NCBI GenBank assembly: GCA_017646625.1
Contig: JAGCMF010000037.1
Coordinates: 1-64,000 of the forward strand
Direction of reading: 5' to 3'
DNA length: 64,000 bases
DNA from: Alistipes sp.
GTDB lineage: Bacteria; Bacteroidota; Bacteroidia; Bacteroidales; Rikenellaceae
A program made the position numbers and the translations under genes. Below the pieces are notes generated by a model, which saw only the letters and a program-made list of their open reading frames with translations, was not told where the DNA came from and did not search any database. Of this stretch, positions 1 to 8,829 are shown piece after piece. Position 1 is the stretch's first letter. Each line of letters opens with the position of its first letter.

Positions 1-141
1 AGTCAGCCCTTCATATGTTGGGAGAGTGAATAAAAAGATGTAGTTTTAGGCTTGCGAAGCCCGAAAAAGCGGAGTTTACTGAACGTAAATGAGCATTTTG
101 AGGGCAAGCGTAACGACAAAATACACTTTTTATTCACTCTC
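1..141. repeat. Dispersed MITE-like repeat, copy 1
   Basis: This segment matches 33366-33506 at 138 of 141 positions. Positions 22-37 (GAGAGTGAATAAAAAG) and 126-141 form a perfect 16 bp terminal inverted repeat enclosing a 120 bp unit. Inside are small hairpins, one of them TTTAC(75-79)/GTAAA(85-89). The first nine bases are the right arm of a terminator-like hairpin that is complete in the other copy; the window edge cuts it here. It lies 13 bp past the stop codon of the minus-strand gene that follows. No coding potential is seen. Confidence 0.85.
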
Positions 142-154
142 TCTTTATGCTCTA

Positions 155-1150
155 TTAGAAATACTCTTTACGATAGTGATAACTATTGCGCAGCTGCTCG
201 AAGTCTGCGAGGTGGCGCTTGAAATGTTCACTCTCACTGTGAGCATCGAAATAATTATCTATTGTATCACACATCTCGTTCCACGATATCAACCTTGCCT
301 CAACACTCTCCACACCCGATGGATACCAACCATTCAGAGGCAAGTCGAAGTAGCGAGCCACCGCACCAACAACTGCCGCTGTGGCATTAGCCTTACCCTG
401 CTCCGAGTACCCAGCAATATGTGGCGTAGCAAATGCTGCACCAGAGGCGAGAGACTGCTCAACATTAGGTTCGCCCTCCCACACATCGAAGTAGTATCTA
501 TGACCACTACGCATAACAGCCATATTATCCACAACACCTCCACGTGACGCATTAATAATAACGGCATTATCATGCATCATATCAATCAAAGTATCATCTA
601 CAAGATGATATGTTGAAGCATCAAGCGGAGTATGAAGTGTAATGATATCACAATGACGCGCAAGCTCCTCTAACTCCCTGAAGTCGCCCCCCTCTCGCGC
701 CTTACGTGGTGGGTCGCACTCCATGACATTGAAGCCCCAATGACGCGCATAACGAGAAACCAGCGAACCTACATTTCCAACACCCACAACGCCAAGCGTG
801 TAGTCACCGCAAGCGCCACCATCACCATCTACAATATGGCGCAAGGCTGCGGCCACCCACTGCAACACACCACGCGCATTGCATCCTGGCGCTGAACACA
901 CCTCTATGCCAGCGGTGTTGCAGAAGTCCATATCTATATGGTCACAACCTATTGTTGCCGTGGCAATAAGTTTCACTCTCGAACCCTCAAGAAGCGACCT
1001 ATCGCAACGGGTTCGAGTTCTTATTACGAGGGCATCGGCATCAACAACATCTGCAGGCCCTATATCGGCACCTCCGAGATACTTGACCTCAACATATGGT
1101 TCCAGCACACCACATATGTATGGTATGGCCTTATCTACGACAATTTTCAT
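155..1150 (-). CDS. pdxB: Erythronate-4-phosphate dehydrogenase
   Basis: Cytosolic NAD-dependent enzyme that oxidises 4-phosphoerythronate in the DXP-dependent branch of pyridoxal phosphate synthesis. The 331-residue protein has the 2-hydroxyacid dehydrogenase layout: an N-terminal segment with GCDHID (68-73) and APGCNARGV (87-95), a Rossmann motif GVGNVGS (123-129), then NASRGG, DVWEGEP and TPHIAGYS. These place the family catalytic residues at about Arg203, Glu227 and His244. The PdxB-specific DPPR after the Rossmann motif separates it from SerA-like relatives. At 331 residues it is shorter than the usual 370-380, mainly at the C-terminus, so the dimerisation domain may be reduced. It is divergent from the next gene; a dispersed repeat follows its stop. 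Confidence 0.92.
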   Translation of the reverse strand: MKIVVDKAIPYICGVLEPYVEVKYLGGADIGPADVVDADALVIRTRTRCDRSLLEGSRVKLIATATIGCDHIDMDFCNTAGIEVCSAPGCNARGVLQWVAAALRHIVDGDGGACGDYTLGVVGVGNVGSLVSRYARHWGFNVMECDPPRKAREGGDFRELEELARHCDIITLHTPLDASTYHLVDDTLIDMMHDNAVIINASRGGVVDNMAVMRSGHRYYFDVWEGEPNVEQSLASGAAFATPHIAGYSEQGKANATAAVVGAVARYFDLPLNGWYPSGVESVEARLISWNEMCDTIDNYFDAHSESEHFKRHLADFEQLRNSYHYRKEYF

Positions 1151-1311
1151 ACTCTATCTCTACGATATTCATCAACTTACTCACCCACCACTATAGATAT
1201 ATAGCTATTCACCTATTAACCACTCCTCGACGCCATGCAACATGGTGAACAAAAATTTGGTCTGGGATCGTAATTTTTAGCAAATATAAGTATTTTTCAA
1301 CAAAAAATTAC

Positions 1312-1319
1312 TAAATTTG
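1312..1319 (+). promoter_or_regulatory. Bacteroidota -7 box (TAAATTTG)
   Basis: TAAATTTG fits the TAnnTTTG -7 element of Bacteroidota promoters and sits about 40 bp before the start codon of the ureohydrolase homologue. I see no clear -33 TTG at the usual 19-21 bp spacing. The rest of the 1151-1357 divergent gap is AT-rich without other recognised sites. Confidence 0.55.
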
Positions 1320-1357
1320 CATGATATTTTGGCATACGAAACTATCAAAAGAGAGCT

Positions 1358-2416
1358 ATGAATAGAAAGACGTTTGACCCCAATGGAGTGATACCAGATA
1401 ATGGTAACTACTTTGGCATTCCCCTTTCGGCCGAGGATGCCGCTTTGGTGCTTATATCAGCGCCATGGGACACCACTACATCTAATCGCAGTGGCAGCTC
1501 ATACGCCCCCGATGCCATAATTGAGGCATCACGCCGCATAGACTTCTTTGAGCCCATGTCGCCATATAGCTGGCGTAAGGGCATAGCGACTGCCGCAATA
1601 GACTACTCCATTCAGGATGCATCACACCGCCTGCGTTCAGATGCTAACCGCGTAAAGAAGGTGCATGATGATGTCACAGGCTCTCCATTTGACCATCTCG
1701 TATACGAACGTAGCTTACGTCGTGTCAACGAGGGCTCGGCAGAGATAAATGCCAACATATACCAACAGGCGAGGCAGTGGATAGCAAAGGATAAGATTGT
1801 AGGACTCGTTGGCGGCGATCAGTCGACAGCATACGGTCTTGTTCGTGCCATAGGCGAGAAGCATGGTAGCATAGGAGTCTTACACATAGGCTCAAACTGT
1901 GACCTTCTTGAGGCACATGAAGGCTTCGAGCACTCATATGCCTCCATCATGCACAACATATTACGCGACGTAAACGAGGTAGAACGTCTCGTATGTGTTG
2001 GTGTGCGCGCCTTCCGCCCCATTGAGTGGGAACGTGCATCAACAGACAGCCGCATAGAGCTATTCACTGGTCAGGATATATGGTCAAAGCACTTTGAGGG
2101 CATCACTTGGGCCTCTATATGTGACGACATCATTGCAAAACTGCCAGACAACGTATACGTATCACTCGACATCAATGGCCTTACGATTGAGTGCTCACCT
2201 CGCACAGGCACGATGGTAGCTGGTGGCCTTCGCTTCCCCGAGGTTGTATACCTTCTCAACAAACTCGTCGACTCTGGGCGAAAGATTGTAGGCTTCGACC
2301 TTACGGAGGTGGTACCAGACCTTGAGGACAAGACGAACGCTGCGATTGCTGCACGTCTACTCTACAACATGTGCTGCATGGCACTTAAGAACCATGATGC
2401 ACCATACGTACTCTAA
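1358..2416 (+). CDS. Ureohydrolase (arginase/agmatinase) fold protein lacking most metal ligands
   Basis: This 352-residue protein keeps the arginase/agmatinase framework but not the active site. The canonical GGDHS is GGDQS (Gln155). The canonical DAHxD is GSNCD (178-182). The canonical DxDxxDP is DINGLTI (Asp271, Asn273, Thr276). Only two of the six usual manganese ligands remain (Asp182 and Asp271). Surrounding framework residues such as EGFEHSYASIM and TGTMVAGGL are intact, so frameshift or random decay is unlikely. Family members hydrolyse guanidino groups with two Mn ions; this one probably cannot do so in the usual way. It may be a regulatory or ligand-binding pseudoenzyme, which is inference. 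nhaA starts 43 bp downstream on the same strand. Confidence 0.85.
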   Translation: MNRKTFDPNGVIPDNGNYFGIPLSAEDAALVLISAPWDTTTSNRSGSSYAPDAIIEASRRIDFFEPMSPYSWRKGIATAAIDYSIQDASHRLRSDANRVKKVHDDVTGSPFDHLVYERSLRRVNEGSAEINANIYQQARQWIAKDKIVGLVGGDQSTAYGLVRAIGEKHGSIGVLHIGSNCDLLEAHEGFEHSYASIMHNILRDVNEVERLVCVGVRAFRPIEWERASTDSRIELFTGQDIWSKHFEGITWASICDDIIAKLPDNVYVSLDINGLTIECSPRTGTMVAGGLRFPEVVYLLNKLVDSGRKIVGFDLTEVVPDLEDKTNAAIAARLLYNMCCMALKNHDAPYVL

Positions 2417-2459
2417 TAATAGTCAGATAGTAGTAAACATCTAAACAAACATAGTTAAC

Positions 2460-3851
2460 ATGTTACCATACACTAAATTTGGCAGAGTAAAGCGCAACCA
2501 CATTCTTTCACAGCGCGGAAAGAACTTTTTGCAAGCACCATGGGCCGGCGGCATAGTACTCATCGTATGCGTAGGTATAGCGATGCTATTAGCAAACCTA
2601 CCTGCCACATCAGAGATATATCACCACCTACTACACATGAAGCTTGGCCTCTATATAGATGGTGAGCTATTCCCCAAAGAGATGAATCTCGAGAAGATAA
2701 TTAACGACGGACTAATGGTGGTATTCTTCTTCTCCGTAGGTCTCGAGATACGACGCGAAATATCCCACGGACAGCTATCAACACCCAAGAAGGCGATACT
2801 ACCCGTTGTTGCAGCCCTGGGTGGTATGATTGTCCCCGCAGTGATATATGCAGCCTTCAATGCCGGCACAGAAGTATCTAATGGATGGGGAATACCCACA
2901 GCCACAGATATTGCCTTCGCCATCGGTATCATGTCATTGCTTGGCGACCGTGTGCCGCTATCCCTCAAGGTGTTCCTTACCGCAGCAGCTGTTGCCGATG
3001 ACCTTGGTGCCATCTTCGTCATAGCATTATTCTATGGTGAGACCCCCAACATGATGCTCCTCGGCATCGCTGTGGCTATAATGGTGGGCATATACTTCAT
3101 GCGCCGCATGGGTGAGTTCAGAATGATTGCATATATCATCCCCGCCTGCGTCGTGTGGATACTCTTCTACTACTCTGGCGTGCATGCCACAATATCGGGC
3201 GTGGCAATGGCTATGCTCATCCCCACAACACCACGCTACAGCCGTTCATACTTCCTACACAAGGCCGACATTATCGAGAAGGGATTCTCGGGAGCAAATG
3301 AGATTAAGGATGAGAATGAGGCAGAGGAGTCTCGTATGTACTACCTACGCCGCATGACGCAGATATCCAACGGTTCACAGAGCATGAGTCACCGCATGGA
3401 GCATCTATTGATGCCCTATGTAAACTTTATAATCATGCCAATATTTGCCCTTGCGAATGCTGGCGTACACATCACCTCGGTTGAGTATTTCAACATCTTT
3501 GAGTATACACCAGAGATTGGCTCTATAGGCATGGGCATATTCTTCGGACTAATCCTTGGCAAGCCTATCGGCATCTCCCTCTTCAGCTTCATAGCCATCA
3601 AGTTGGGCATTGCCGAGAAGCCATCGGGCGCCACATGGAAGATGCTCATCGCCGTAGCGTGCCTCGGAGGTATAGGCTTCACAATGTCTATATTTGTTGA
3701 TAACCTCGCCTTTGACAAGCTCACGCAGCAGGAGTTTATCGACATGGGTAAGATTGCCATACTCATGGCATCAACAACGGCAGCCATCGCTGGATCACTA
3801 CTCATCATACATGAGGCAAAGCGCACAAAGAGAGATAGATCTTTAGAGTAA
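2460..3851 (+). CDS. nhaA: Na+/H+ antiporter NhaA
   Basis: Inner-membrane antiporter that exports Na+ in exchange for protons, for pH and sodium homeostasis. The protein is 463 residues with about twelve hydrophobic segments. Family signatures are visible: FFFSVGLEIRRE (89-100), GWGIPTATDIAFA (142-154), and the transport aspartate pair in VADDLGA (Asp180-Asp181). It is longer than E. coli NhaA (388 residues) because of an N-terminal extension and a hydrophilic loop near residues 278-320 that is rich in Glu and Arg. The FKBP lipoprotein gene begins two bases after its stop, so the two are almost certainly co-transcribed. Confidence 0.95.
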   Translation: MLPYTKFGRVKRNHILSQRGKNFLQAPWAGGIVLIVCVGIAMLLANLPATSEIYHHLLHMKLGLYIDGELFPKEMNLEKIINDGLMVVFFFSVGLEIRREISHGQLSTPKKAILPVVAALGGMIVPAVIYAAFNAGTEVSNGWGIPTATDIAFAIGIMSLLGDRVPLSLKVFLTAAAVADDLGAIFVIALFYGETPNMMLLGIAVAIMVGIYFMRRMGEFRMIAYIIPACVVWILFYYSGVHATISGVAMAMLIPTTPRYSRSYFLHKADIIEKGFSGANEIKDENEAEESRMYYLRRMTQISNGSQSMSHRMEHLLMPYVNFIIMPIFALANAGVHITSVEYFNIFEYTPEIGSIGMGIFFGLILGKPIGISLFSFIAIKLGIAEKPSGATWKMLIAVACLGGIGFTMSIFVDNLAFDKLTQQEFIDMGKIAILMASTTAAIAGSLLIIHEAKRTKRDRSLE

Positions 3852-3853
3852 AT

Positions 3854-4546
3854 ATGAAAAAAATAGTATCCGTAGCATTAATAGCCATCATCTTTGCAAT
3901 GGTGGCATGTGGTCGCAAGAGTGAGGTTACAGTAGCCCCTACGACCATGCAGACAAGTGCCGACTCAATGTCATATGTCATAGGTATGAACATTGGTCGC
4001 AACCTCATAGGCATTGACTCATTGCTAAACATCGACATGGTGTGCGAGGGTCTGCGCGATGCCTACAACGACACAGAGAAGCTCAACAGCGAGGAGGCAC
4101 GTGCCGCATATCTCAAGTATATGAACTACGACATTTATGAACGTGTTAAACTCTACGAAAATCAGTTCTTGGAGGACCTACGTAAGCGCGACCGTAAGTT
4201 CGTGGCAACAACATCTGGTCTGACATACAAGATACACGAACTTGGAAACCTTAAGAAGACAATACGCAATAACCGTGACACTATCAACATCCGCTACCGC
4301 ATTATGGATCAGGCGGGTAATATTATAGACACCACATATCTCAACGCCGACACACTGCGTCTTGCTGTAGGCAGCCTCTCAAGAGGAGTAATAGAGGCAG
4401 CAAAGCTCATCGGTGAGGGCGGACACATGGAGGCATGGCTACCATCGAACCTCGCCTTCGGCTCTGCTGGCTGCGACTCACTAAACGTTAAGCCAAACAC
4501 GATGCTCTACTATGAGTTGTGGCTCATAAATGTTGAGAAGAGATAA
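3854..4546 (+). CDS. FKBP-type peptidyl-prolyl isomerase lipoprotein
   Basis: A 230-residue lipoprotein. The N-terminus is a type II signal peptide with lipobox MVAC (Cys19). It is followed by a segment with DSMSYVIGMNIGRNL, resembling the dimerisation domain of Mip/FkpA-type isomerases, then a helical linker. The C-terminal FKBP-like domain (about 120-229) contains LTYKIHELG, an IRYRIMDQAGNIIDTTY strand pair, and the late GEGGHMEAWLPSNLAFG motif. The expected role is periplasmic or surface proline isomerisation during envelope protein folding. Several canonical FKBP aromatic residues are hard to place, so catalytic activity is uncertain. It lies between nhaA and a second FKBP-like lipoprotein. 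Confidence 0.85.
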   Translation: MKKIVSVALIAIIFAMVACGRKSEVTVAPTTMQTSADSMSYVIGMNIGRNLIGIDSLLNIDMVCEGLRDAYNDTEKLNSEEARAAYLKYMNYDIYERVKLYENQFLEDLRKRDRKFVATTSGLTYKIHELGNLKKTIRNNRDTINIRYRIMDQAGNIIDTTYLNADTLRLAVGSLSRGVIEAAKLIGEGGHMEAWLPSNLAFGSAGCDSLNVKPNTMLYYELWLINVEKR

Positions 4547-4577
4547 TAATATAAAACTAAATAACAGATAATAACGT

Positions 4578-5810
4578 ATGAAGAAAATCCTAATCATGAT
4601 GGCTGCTGCTGTAGCCCTCATATCATGTGGCGATAAAAACCCACTTCTTTTCGACGAGACAAAAGTTCGAGTTTATAACGATGTTAACGCAGAGTTCGAC
4701 ACAATGTCGTATGTTGTAGGTATGAACCTCGGTCTTGGCATGAGCCTACAGAATAATAACATAGACTTCGACCGCGACATCGTCACCAATGCAATCCTCG
4801 ACGAGTTCAGCAAGGAGACGGTAGACTACGACTTCTTGGAGGAGAACACACGCACAATGCAGCGCTTCCAGGGTGAGCACCTTCGTCCATACAATATGGC
4901 AAAGCGTTCTCGTCAGTTCGGCTCCGACACGCCAGATACTCTAACACTCTATAACGATGAGTTCACTCCAGAGAGCATCTCTCGAATTTATGGTTATGAG
5001 TATGCATACTTTATGCGTCGCTTCGACCTCCCAGTTAATATTCATTGGGTAATAAAGGGTATTAACGATTCGGAAAACGTCACCAAAGTGGATGATATCG
5101 ACTCTATCATGATGGTTGATGCTGCTACTGCTCGCAAATACATGAATGAGTACACATCAACTTCATTCCTCGAGCATAACACAGAATGTACTCGCCGCTG
5201 GTTAGAGAATGTAGCACAGCATGAGGATGTGCAGATGATGGTTGTTGAGGGCGACACACTCTACTACCGCATAGAGAATCCAGGTAACGACCTCAAGCCA
5301 TCAGGTATTCACGACACCGTATCATTCGACTATGATGTTTACGCACGTAATGGTCGTCCAGTGGAGTCATTGGCTCGACGTATCAAGAGCCTCAAGGAGA
5401 GCCTCGAGAGAACTCGCAATAACACACAGATTGACTCTGCGACACGTGCATTACTCGTCAACCAAATCGAGGAGCAGCTTCACACATCCGAGAACCTACG
5501 TATACCATTGAAGCAGGCAACTATAAAGGGTGCACGCTACGCTATGCAGCAGCTTGGCGTGGGTGGTAGCATGACAATGTGGCTTCCATCATCACTCGCT
5601 TATGGATCACGTGGTAATCGTGCCGTTGCCCCTAACGATGGCATCATCATGCACGTGACACTCGCAGATGTTGTGAATGTAGACCCATCCGAGACTGGAG
5701 AAATCATCACTCCCGGCAAGGCGAAGATAACAACATTGCCAACACCCAGCAAGACAACGCCTATTGTGCCATCACCAGGCACTGTGACACCACAGCCTAC
5801 CGAGGAGTAA
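4578..5810 (+). CDS. Large FKBP-like lipoprotein
   Basis: A 410-residue lipoprotein with lipobox LISC (Cys17). Residues around 38-55 (DTMSYVVGMNLGLGMSL) repeat the Mip-like N-terminal motif of the preceding gene, which indicates tandem duplication and divergence. A mostly helical middle separates this from a C-terminal FKBP domain (about 220-370) ending in GGSMTMWLPSSLAYGSRGN, a good match to the FKBP active-site loop. The last 35 residues are Pro/Thr-rich, typical of a disordered surface tail. It probably acts in the periplasm or outer membrane as an isomerase or chaperone. It ends the nhaA operon, followed by a strong hairpin terminator. Confidence 0.82.
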   Translation: MKKILIMMAAAVALISCGDKNPLLFDETKVRVYNDVNAEFDTMSYVVGMNLGLGMSLQNNNIDFDRDIVTNAILDEFSKETVDYDFLEENTRTMQRFQGEHLRPYNMAKRSRQFGSDTPDTLTLYNDEFTPESISRIYGYEYAYFMRRFDLPVNIHWVIKGINDSENVTKVDDIDSIMMVDAATARKYMNEYTSTSFLEHNTECTRRWLENVAQHEDVQMMVVEGDTLYYRIENPGNDLKPSGIHDTVSFDYDVYARNGRPVESLARRIKSLKESLERTRNNTQIDSATRALLVNQIEEQLHTSENLRIPLKQATIKGARYAMQQLGVGGSMTMWLPSSLAYGSRGNRAVAPNDGIIMHVTLADVVNVDPSETGEIITPGKAKITTLPTPSKTTPIVPSPGTVTPQPTEE

Positions 5811-5855
5811 CATAGGCCTTATTTATTGGGATAATCCCTTTTAGAGTATACGATA

Positions 5856-5890
5856 TCGGCGGTGAAGTCTATTCACCGCCGAATTTATTT
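5856..5890. terminator. Bidirectional Rho-independent terminator
   Basis: TCGGCGGTGAA (5856-5866) pairs perfectly with TTCACCGCCGA (5872-5882), followed by ATTTATTTT. It sits between convergent genes and can serve both. The same stem sequence recurs at 56507-56534. Confidence 0.85.
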
Positions 5891-5913
5891 TAATAGTTAA
5901 TATAGTATAGAGG

Positions 5914-6462
5914 CTAAAGCTCCATACCTTGACGCACAGCCCTCATCACATCCTCACCAACAAGGCGACGTGCAATAGCGAGTGCAAAATCTATGGATAG
6001 GCCAGCACCAGCCGCTGTAATAAGGTTTTCACACTCCACAACGCCCTCACGGACATAGTCATACCCCTCCATGCGGCTAACAACACTACTATGGCATGTG
6101 ATGCGACAACCGTGCGCCACACCAGCAAGTGCCAACACCGTTGGGGCACCACAGATAGCAGCAACAAGGCGACCATCGCGATAGAATCTACGGACTGCAT
6201 CTAACACTTGAGTGGATGCTCCAAGATTGATATATCCTGGATTACCGCCTGGAAGAATAATGGCGTCGCCATCACTCATAACAGCATCTGCAAGCAACAC
6301 GTCACACTTCAACGTCACAAGGCCATGCGACGATGTAACATTGAGACTATCGCCAACAGCAACACGCACTACATCCACACCTGCACGGTGCATCACATCT
6401 ATAGGCGCAAGCATCTCGACACACTCAAAGCCCTCGGCAACTAATATATATACCCTACTCAT
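5914..6462 (-). CDS. DJ-1/PfpI family protein (DJ-1 subfamily)
   Basis: A 182-residue single-domain protein of the DJ-1/ThiJ/PfpI superfamily, cytosolic. EGFECVE near the N-terminus places the conserved acidic residue at Glu16, and AAICGAPTVLA places the nucleophilic Cys at 104; HSSV follows about twenty residues later. The length and the ICGAP motif fit the DJ-1 (YajL-like) subfamily, members of which are linked to oxidative or glyoxal stress protection. The exact reaction is not decided by the sequence. Its start codon overlaps the stop of aroB by four bases, so translation is likely coupled. No other stress gene is adjacent. Confidence 0.88.
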   Translation of the reverse strand: MSRVYILVAEGFECVEMLAPIDVMHRAGVDVVRVAVGDSLNVTSSHGLVTLKCDVLLADAVMSDGDAIILPGGNPGYINLGASTQVLDAVRRFYRDGRLVAAICGAPTVLALAGVAHGCRITCHSSVVSRMEGYDYVREGVVECENLITAAGAGLSIDFALAIARRLVGEDVMRAVRQGMEL

Positions 6463-7508
6463 ATCTGTAGTATTAACTTTTCAAACTCCTCAATTGTCAT
6501 CTCTACGACAACACACCCTCCAATCTTCTCGGGGAATACTACTCGCAAAATATTATCCTTACGCTTCTTATCGTGCTTAACCTCTCGCAAGATATTAGAG
6601 ATAGGTATTGGTGGCTCGATATTGAAGCCGAGAGCTATGAGTGTTGTGTCAATACGTACAACATCATCGTAACACATCATACCGCGTCTCGAGGAGGCGT
6701 GCGCAATAAGCGACAAGCCCATGGCCACAGCCTCACCATGATTTATATCCCTACAACATTTCTCGATAGCATGACCTATGGTATGCCCAAGGTTAAGAAC
6801 GCGCCTACAGCCACTCTCCATCTCATCCCTCGCAACGATGTCAGCCTTAACGGCAACCGAGGAGCTAACGATATGCTGCATATACTCCACCGAGTTATAT
6901 AAATCATCATTTGCACACTCCTCAATATAGTCAAAGAGTGCAGCATCACCCACAATAGCACTCTTCACCGCCTCTGCCATGCCCGCACGTCGTTCTCTAC
7001 ATGGCAACGTATGGAGCATCTCAACATCTGAAATCACGAAGCGTGGCTGACGAATTGTGCCGACCATATTTTTATAACCCGCAACATTAACACCATTCTT
7101 ACCACCCACCGAGGCATCCACCTGACCGAGGAGTGTTGTGGAGATAAAACCAAAGTCAAGACCACGCATATATGTCGCTGCCACGAAGCCAGCAATATCG
7201 GTGACAATACCGCCACCAATGCCCAAGATAAAGGTAGATCTATCAGCACCCATGGCCATAAGCTTATCATATATATCCGACACTGTGCGTAGACTCTTTA
7301 TAGCCTCACCACTGCCGATGATGATATGCTCATAACGATGCACAAGATCTGGATATAGCCTGTCGATATTTGCATCGGTGATAACAACCACACGCCCCGC
7401 GGGCAGCACCTTGGGTAGCACATCTACAGCACGCCCCACATATAGGGTTGAACCAGGCATTATGTTTAATACTCTCTCCATAATCGTAGAATTGCATTTA
7501 CATAGCAT
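6459..7508 (-). CDS. aroB: 3-dehydroquinate synthase
   Basis: Second step of the shikimate pathway: conversion of DAHP to 3-dehydroquinate using NAD and a divalent metal, in the cytosol. The 349-residue protein shows the GIGGGIVTDIAGFVAATYMRG nucleotide-binding region, ST(L)LGQVDASVGGKNGVN, and the zinc-site motif GHTIGHAIE followed by NHGEAVAMG. Two in-frame ATGs are available; the second (7481, giving 340 residues) fits the family start better because the first nine residues are not family-like. A TATCTTTG promoter element lies upstream at 7565-7572. The DJ-1 family gene follows with a four-base overlap. Confidence 0.95.
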   Translation of the reverse strand: MLCKCNSTIMERVLNIMPGSTLYVGRAVDVLPKVLPAGRVVVITDANIDRLYPDLVHRYEHIIIGSGEAIKSLRTVSDIYDKLMAMGADRSTFILGIGGGIVTDIAGFVAATYMRGLDFGFISTTLLGQVDASVGGKNGVNVAGYKNMVGTIRQPRFVISDVEMLHTLPCRERRAGMAEAVKSAIVGDAALFDYIEECANDDLYNSVEYMQHIVSSSVAVKADIVARDEMESGCRRVLNLGHTIGHAIEKCCRDINHGEAVAMGLSLIAHASSRRGMMCYDDVVRIDTTLIALGFNIEPPIPISNILREVKHDKKRKDNILRVVFPEKIGGCVVVEMTIEEFEKLILQI

Positions 7509-7564
7509 ACGGCAGAGACAAAAACCACTCCACTGTGGAGCACTACCACCCTACTACGTCGATA

Positions 7565-7572
7565 CAAAGATA
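7565..7572 (-). promoter_or_regulatory. Bacteroidota -7 box for aroB
   Basis: Minus-strand TATCTTTG fits TAnnTTTG and lies 57 bp before the aroB start. No well-spaced -33 TTG was found. Confidence 0.5.
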
Positions 7573-7633
7573 CAAAAATTCTACACATTGCACTCTACAA
7601 GGTTCCAGGAATGAAATTTTGTCGCCAAAAAAG

Positions 7634-7664
7634 TTGCAATATCCTCGAATGTTTCCTAATTTTG
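7634..7664 (+). promoter_or_regulatory. mdh promoter (TTG-N20-TAATTTTG)
   Basis: TTG at 7634-7636 and TAATTTTG at 7657-7664 are separated by 20 bp, matching the Bacteroidota sigma-70 consensus. Transcription would begin near 7671, giving a leader of about 100 nt before mdh. Confidence 0.75.
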
Positions 7665-7770
7665 CGTGATGATTGCTTGTCGATGTCTATTATGTGACTA
7701 CGCAGATAAGCATACTATGAGAATTAAAGAGTATTTAATAAAGTATAACAATTTAAAACATTAAAGAATT

Positions 7771-8763
7771 ATGGCTTTCCTTACTAACGACAAGCTCGTT
7801 ATCGTCGGTGCTGCCGGCATGATTGGCTCAAACATGGTTCAGTCAGCCCTCATGATGGGTCTTACAAACAACATCTGCCTCTATGACGTATTCTCTCCAG
7901 AGGGCGTAGCAGAGGAGATGCGCCAGAGTGGTTTCGACAACGTTAACATCACATCTACAACTGATGTTGCCGAGGCTTTCACTAACGCAAAGTATATCAT
8001 CTCTTCAGGTGGTGCTCCACGTAAGGAGGGTATGACACGTGAGGACTTGTTGAAGGGCAACTGCGAGATCGCAGAGCAGCTCGGTAAGAATATCAAGACT
8101 TACTGCCCAGATGTTAAGCATGTCGTTATCATCTTCAACCCTGCCGACCTCACTGGTCTTGTAACACTTCTCTACTCTGGTTTGAAGCCTGGTCAGGTTA
8201 CTACACTCGCAGGTCTCGACACCACACGTCTTAAGAGTGCCTTGGCAAAGAAGTTCGGCGTTATGCAGAGTGAGATCGAGGGTTGCGCTACATATGGTGG
8301 CCACGGCGAACAGATGGCAGTATTCGGCAGCGCAGTTAAGATTGCTGGCCGCAAGCTCACTGACATCATCGGCACAGAGGAGTTCCCCGCAGAGGAGTGG
8401 GAGCAGATGAAGAAGGATGTAACACAGGGCGGTGCCGCTATCATCAAGCTCCGCGGTCGTTCATCATTCCAGAGCCCATCATACCTCTCTGTAGAGATGA
8501 TTCGTTCAGTTATGGGTGGCGAGCCTTTCCGTTTCCCTGCAGGTACATATGTATCTAACGAGAAATACAACCACATCATGATGGCCATGGATACTGTTCT
8601 CGACCAGAACGGTTGCTCATACAAGATGCCTGTAGGCACAGAGGATGAGTTGGCAAAGCTCGACGCATCTTACGCACACCTCTGCAAGATGCGCGACGAG
8701 TTGGTTACCCTCGGCATCGTTCCAGCTATCGAGGAGTGGTCAAAGATCAACCCAAACTTGTAA
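7771..8763 (+). CDS. mdh: Malate dehydrogenase
   Basis: Cytosolic NAD-dependent interconversion of malate and oxaloacetate. The 330-residue protein has a Rossmann motif GAAGMIGSNM (13-22), the substrate arginine loop GAPRKEGMTREDLL (Arg84, Arg90), and the Asp/Arg pair in GLDTTRL (Asp150, Arg153). The catalytic His178 is in GGHGEQMAVFGS. The sequence is of the lactate/malate dehydrogenase superfamily type found in Bacteroidales, where the enzyme runs towards malate in the succinate-producing branch. The GGHGEQMA loop and the usual length make an intact enzyme likely. It has its own promoter and terminator, so it is monocistronic. Confidence 0.93.
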   Translation: MAFLTNDKLVIVGAAGMIGSNMVQSALMMGLTNNICLYDVFSPEGVAEEMRQSGFDNVNITSTTDVAEAFTNAKYIISSGGAPRKEGMTREDLLKGNCEIAEQLGKNIKTYCPDVKHVVIIFNPADLTGLVTLLYSGLKPGQVTTLAGLDTTRLKSALAKKFGVMQSEIEGCATYGGHGEQMAVFGSAVKIAGRKLTDIIGTEEFPAEEWEQMKKDVTQGGAAIIKLRGRSSFQSPSYLSVEMIRSVMGGEPFRFPAGTYVSNEKYNHIMMAMDTVLDQNGCSYKMPVGTEDELAKLDASYAHLCKMRDELVTLGIVPAIEEWSKINPNL

Positions 8764-8786
8764 TATAGACCTATACTATAGTTTTG

Positions 8787-8817
8787 GAGCAGGAGGTCTT
8801 CCTCCTGCTCTTTATTT
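8787..8817 (+). terminator. Rho-independent terminator after mdh
   Basis: GAGCAGGAGG (8787-8796), a TCTT loop, and CCTCCTGCTC (8801-8810) form a perfect 10 bp stem followed by TTTATTT. Confidence 0.9.
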
Positions 8818-8829
8818 AATGATGGGATC

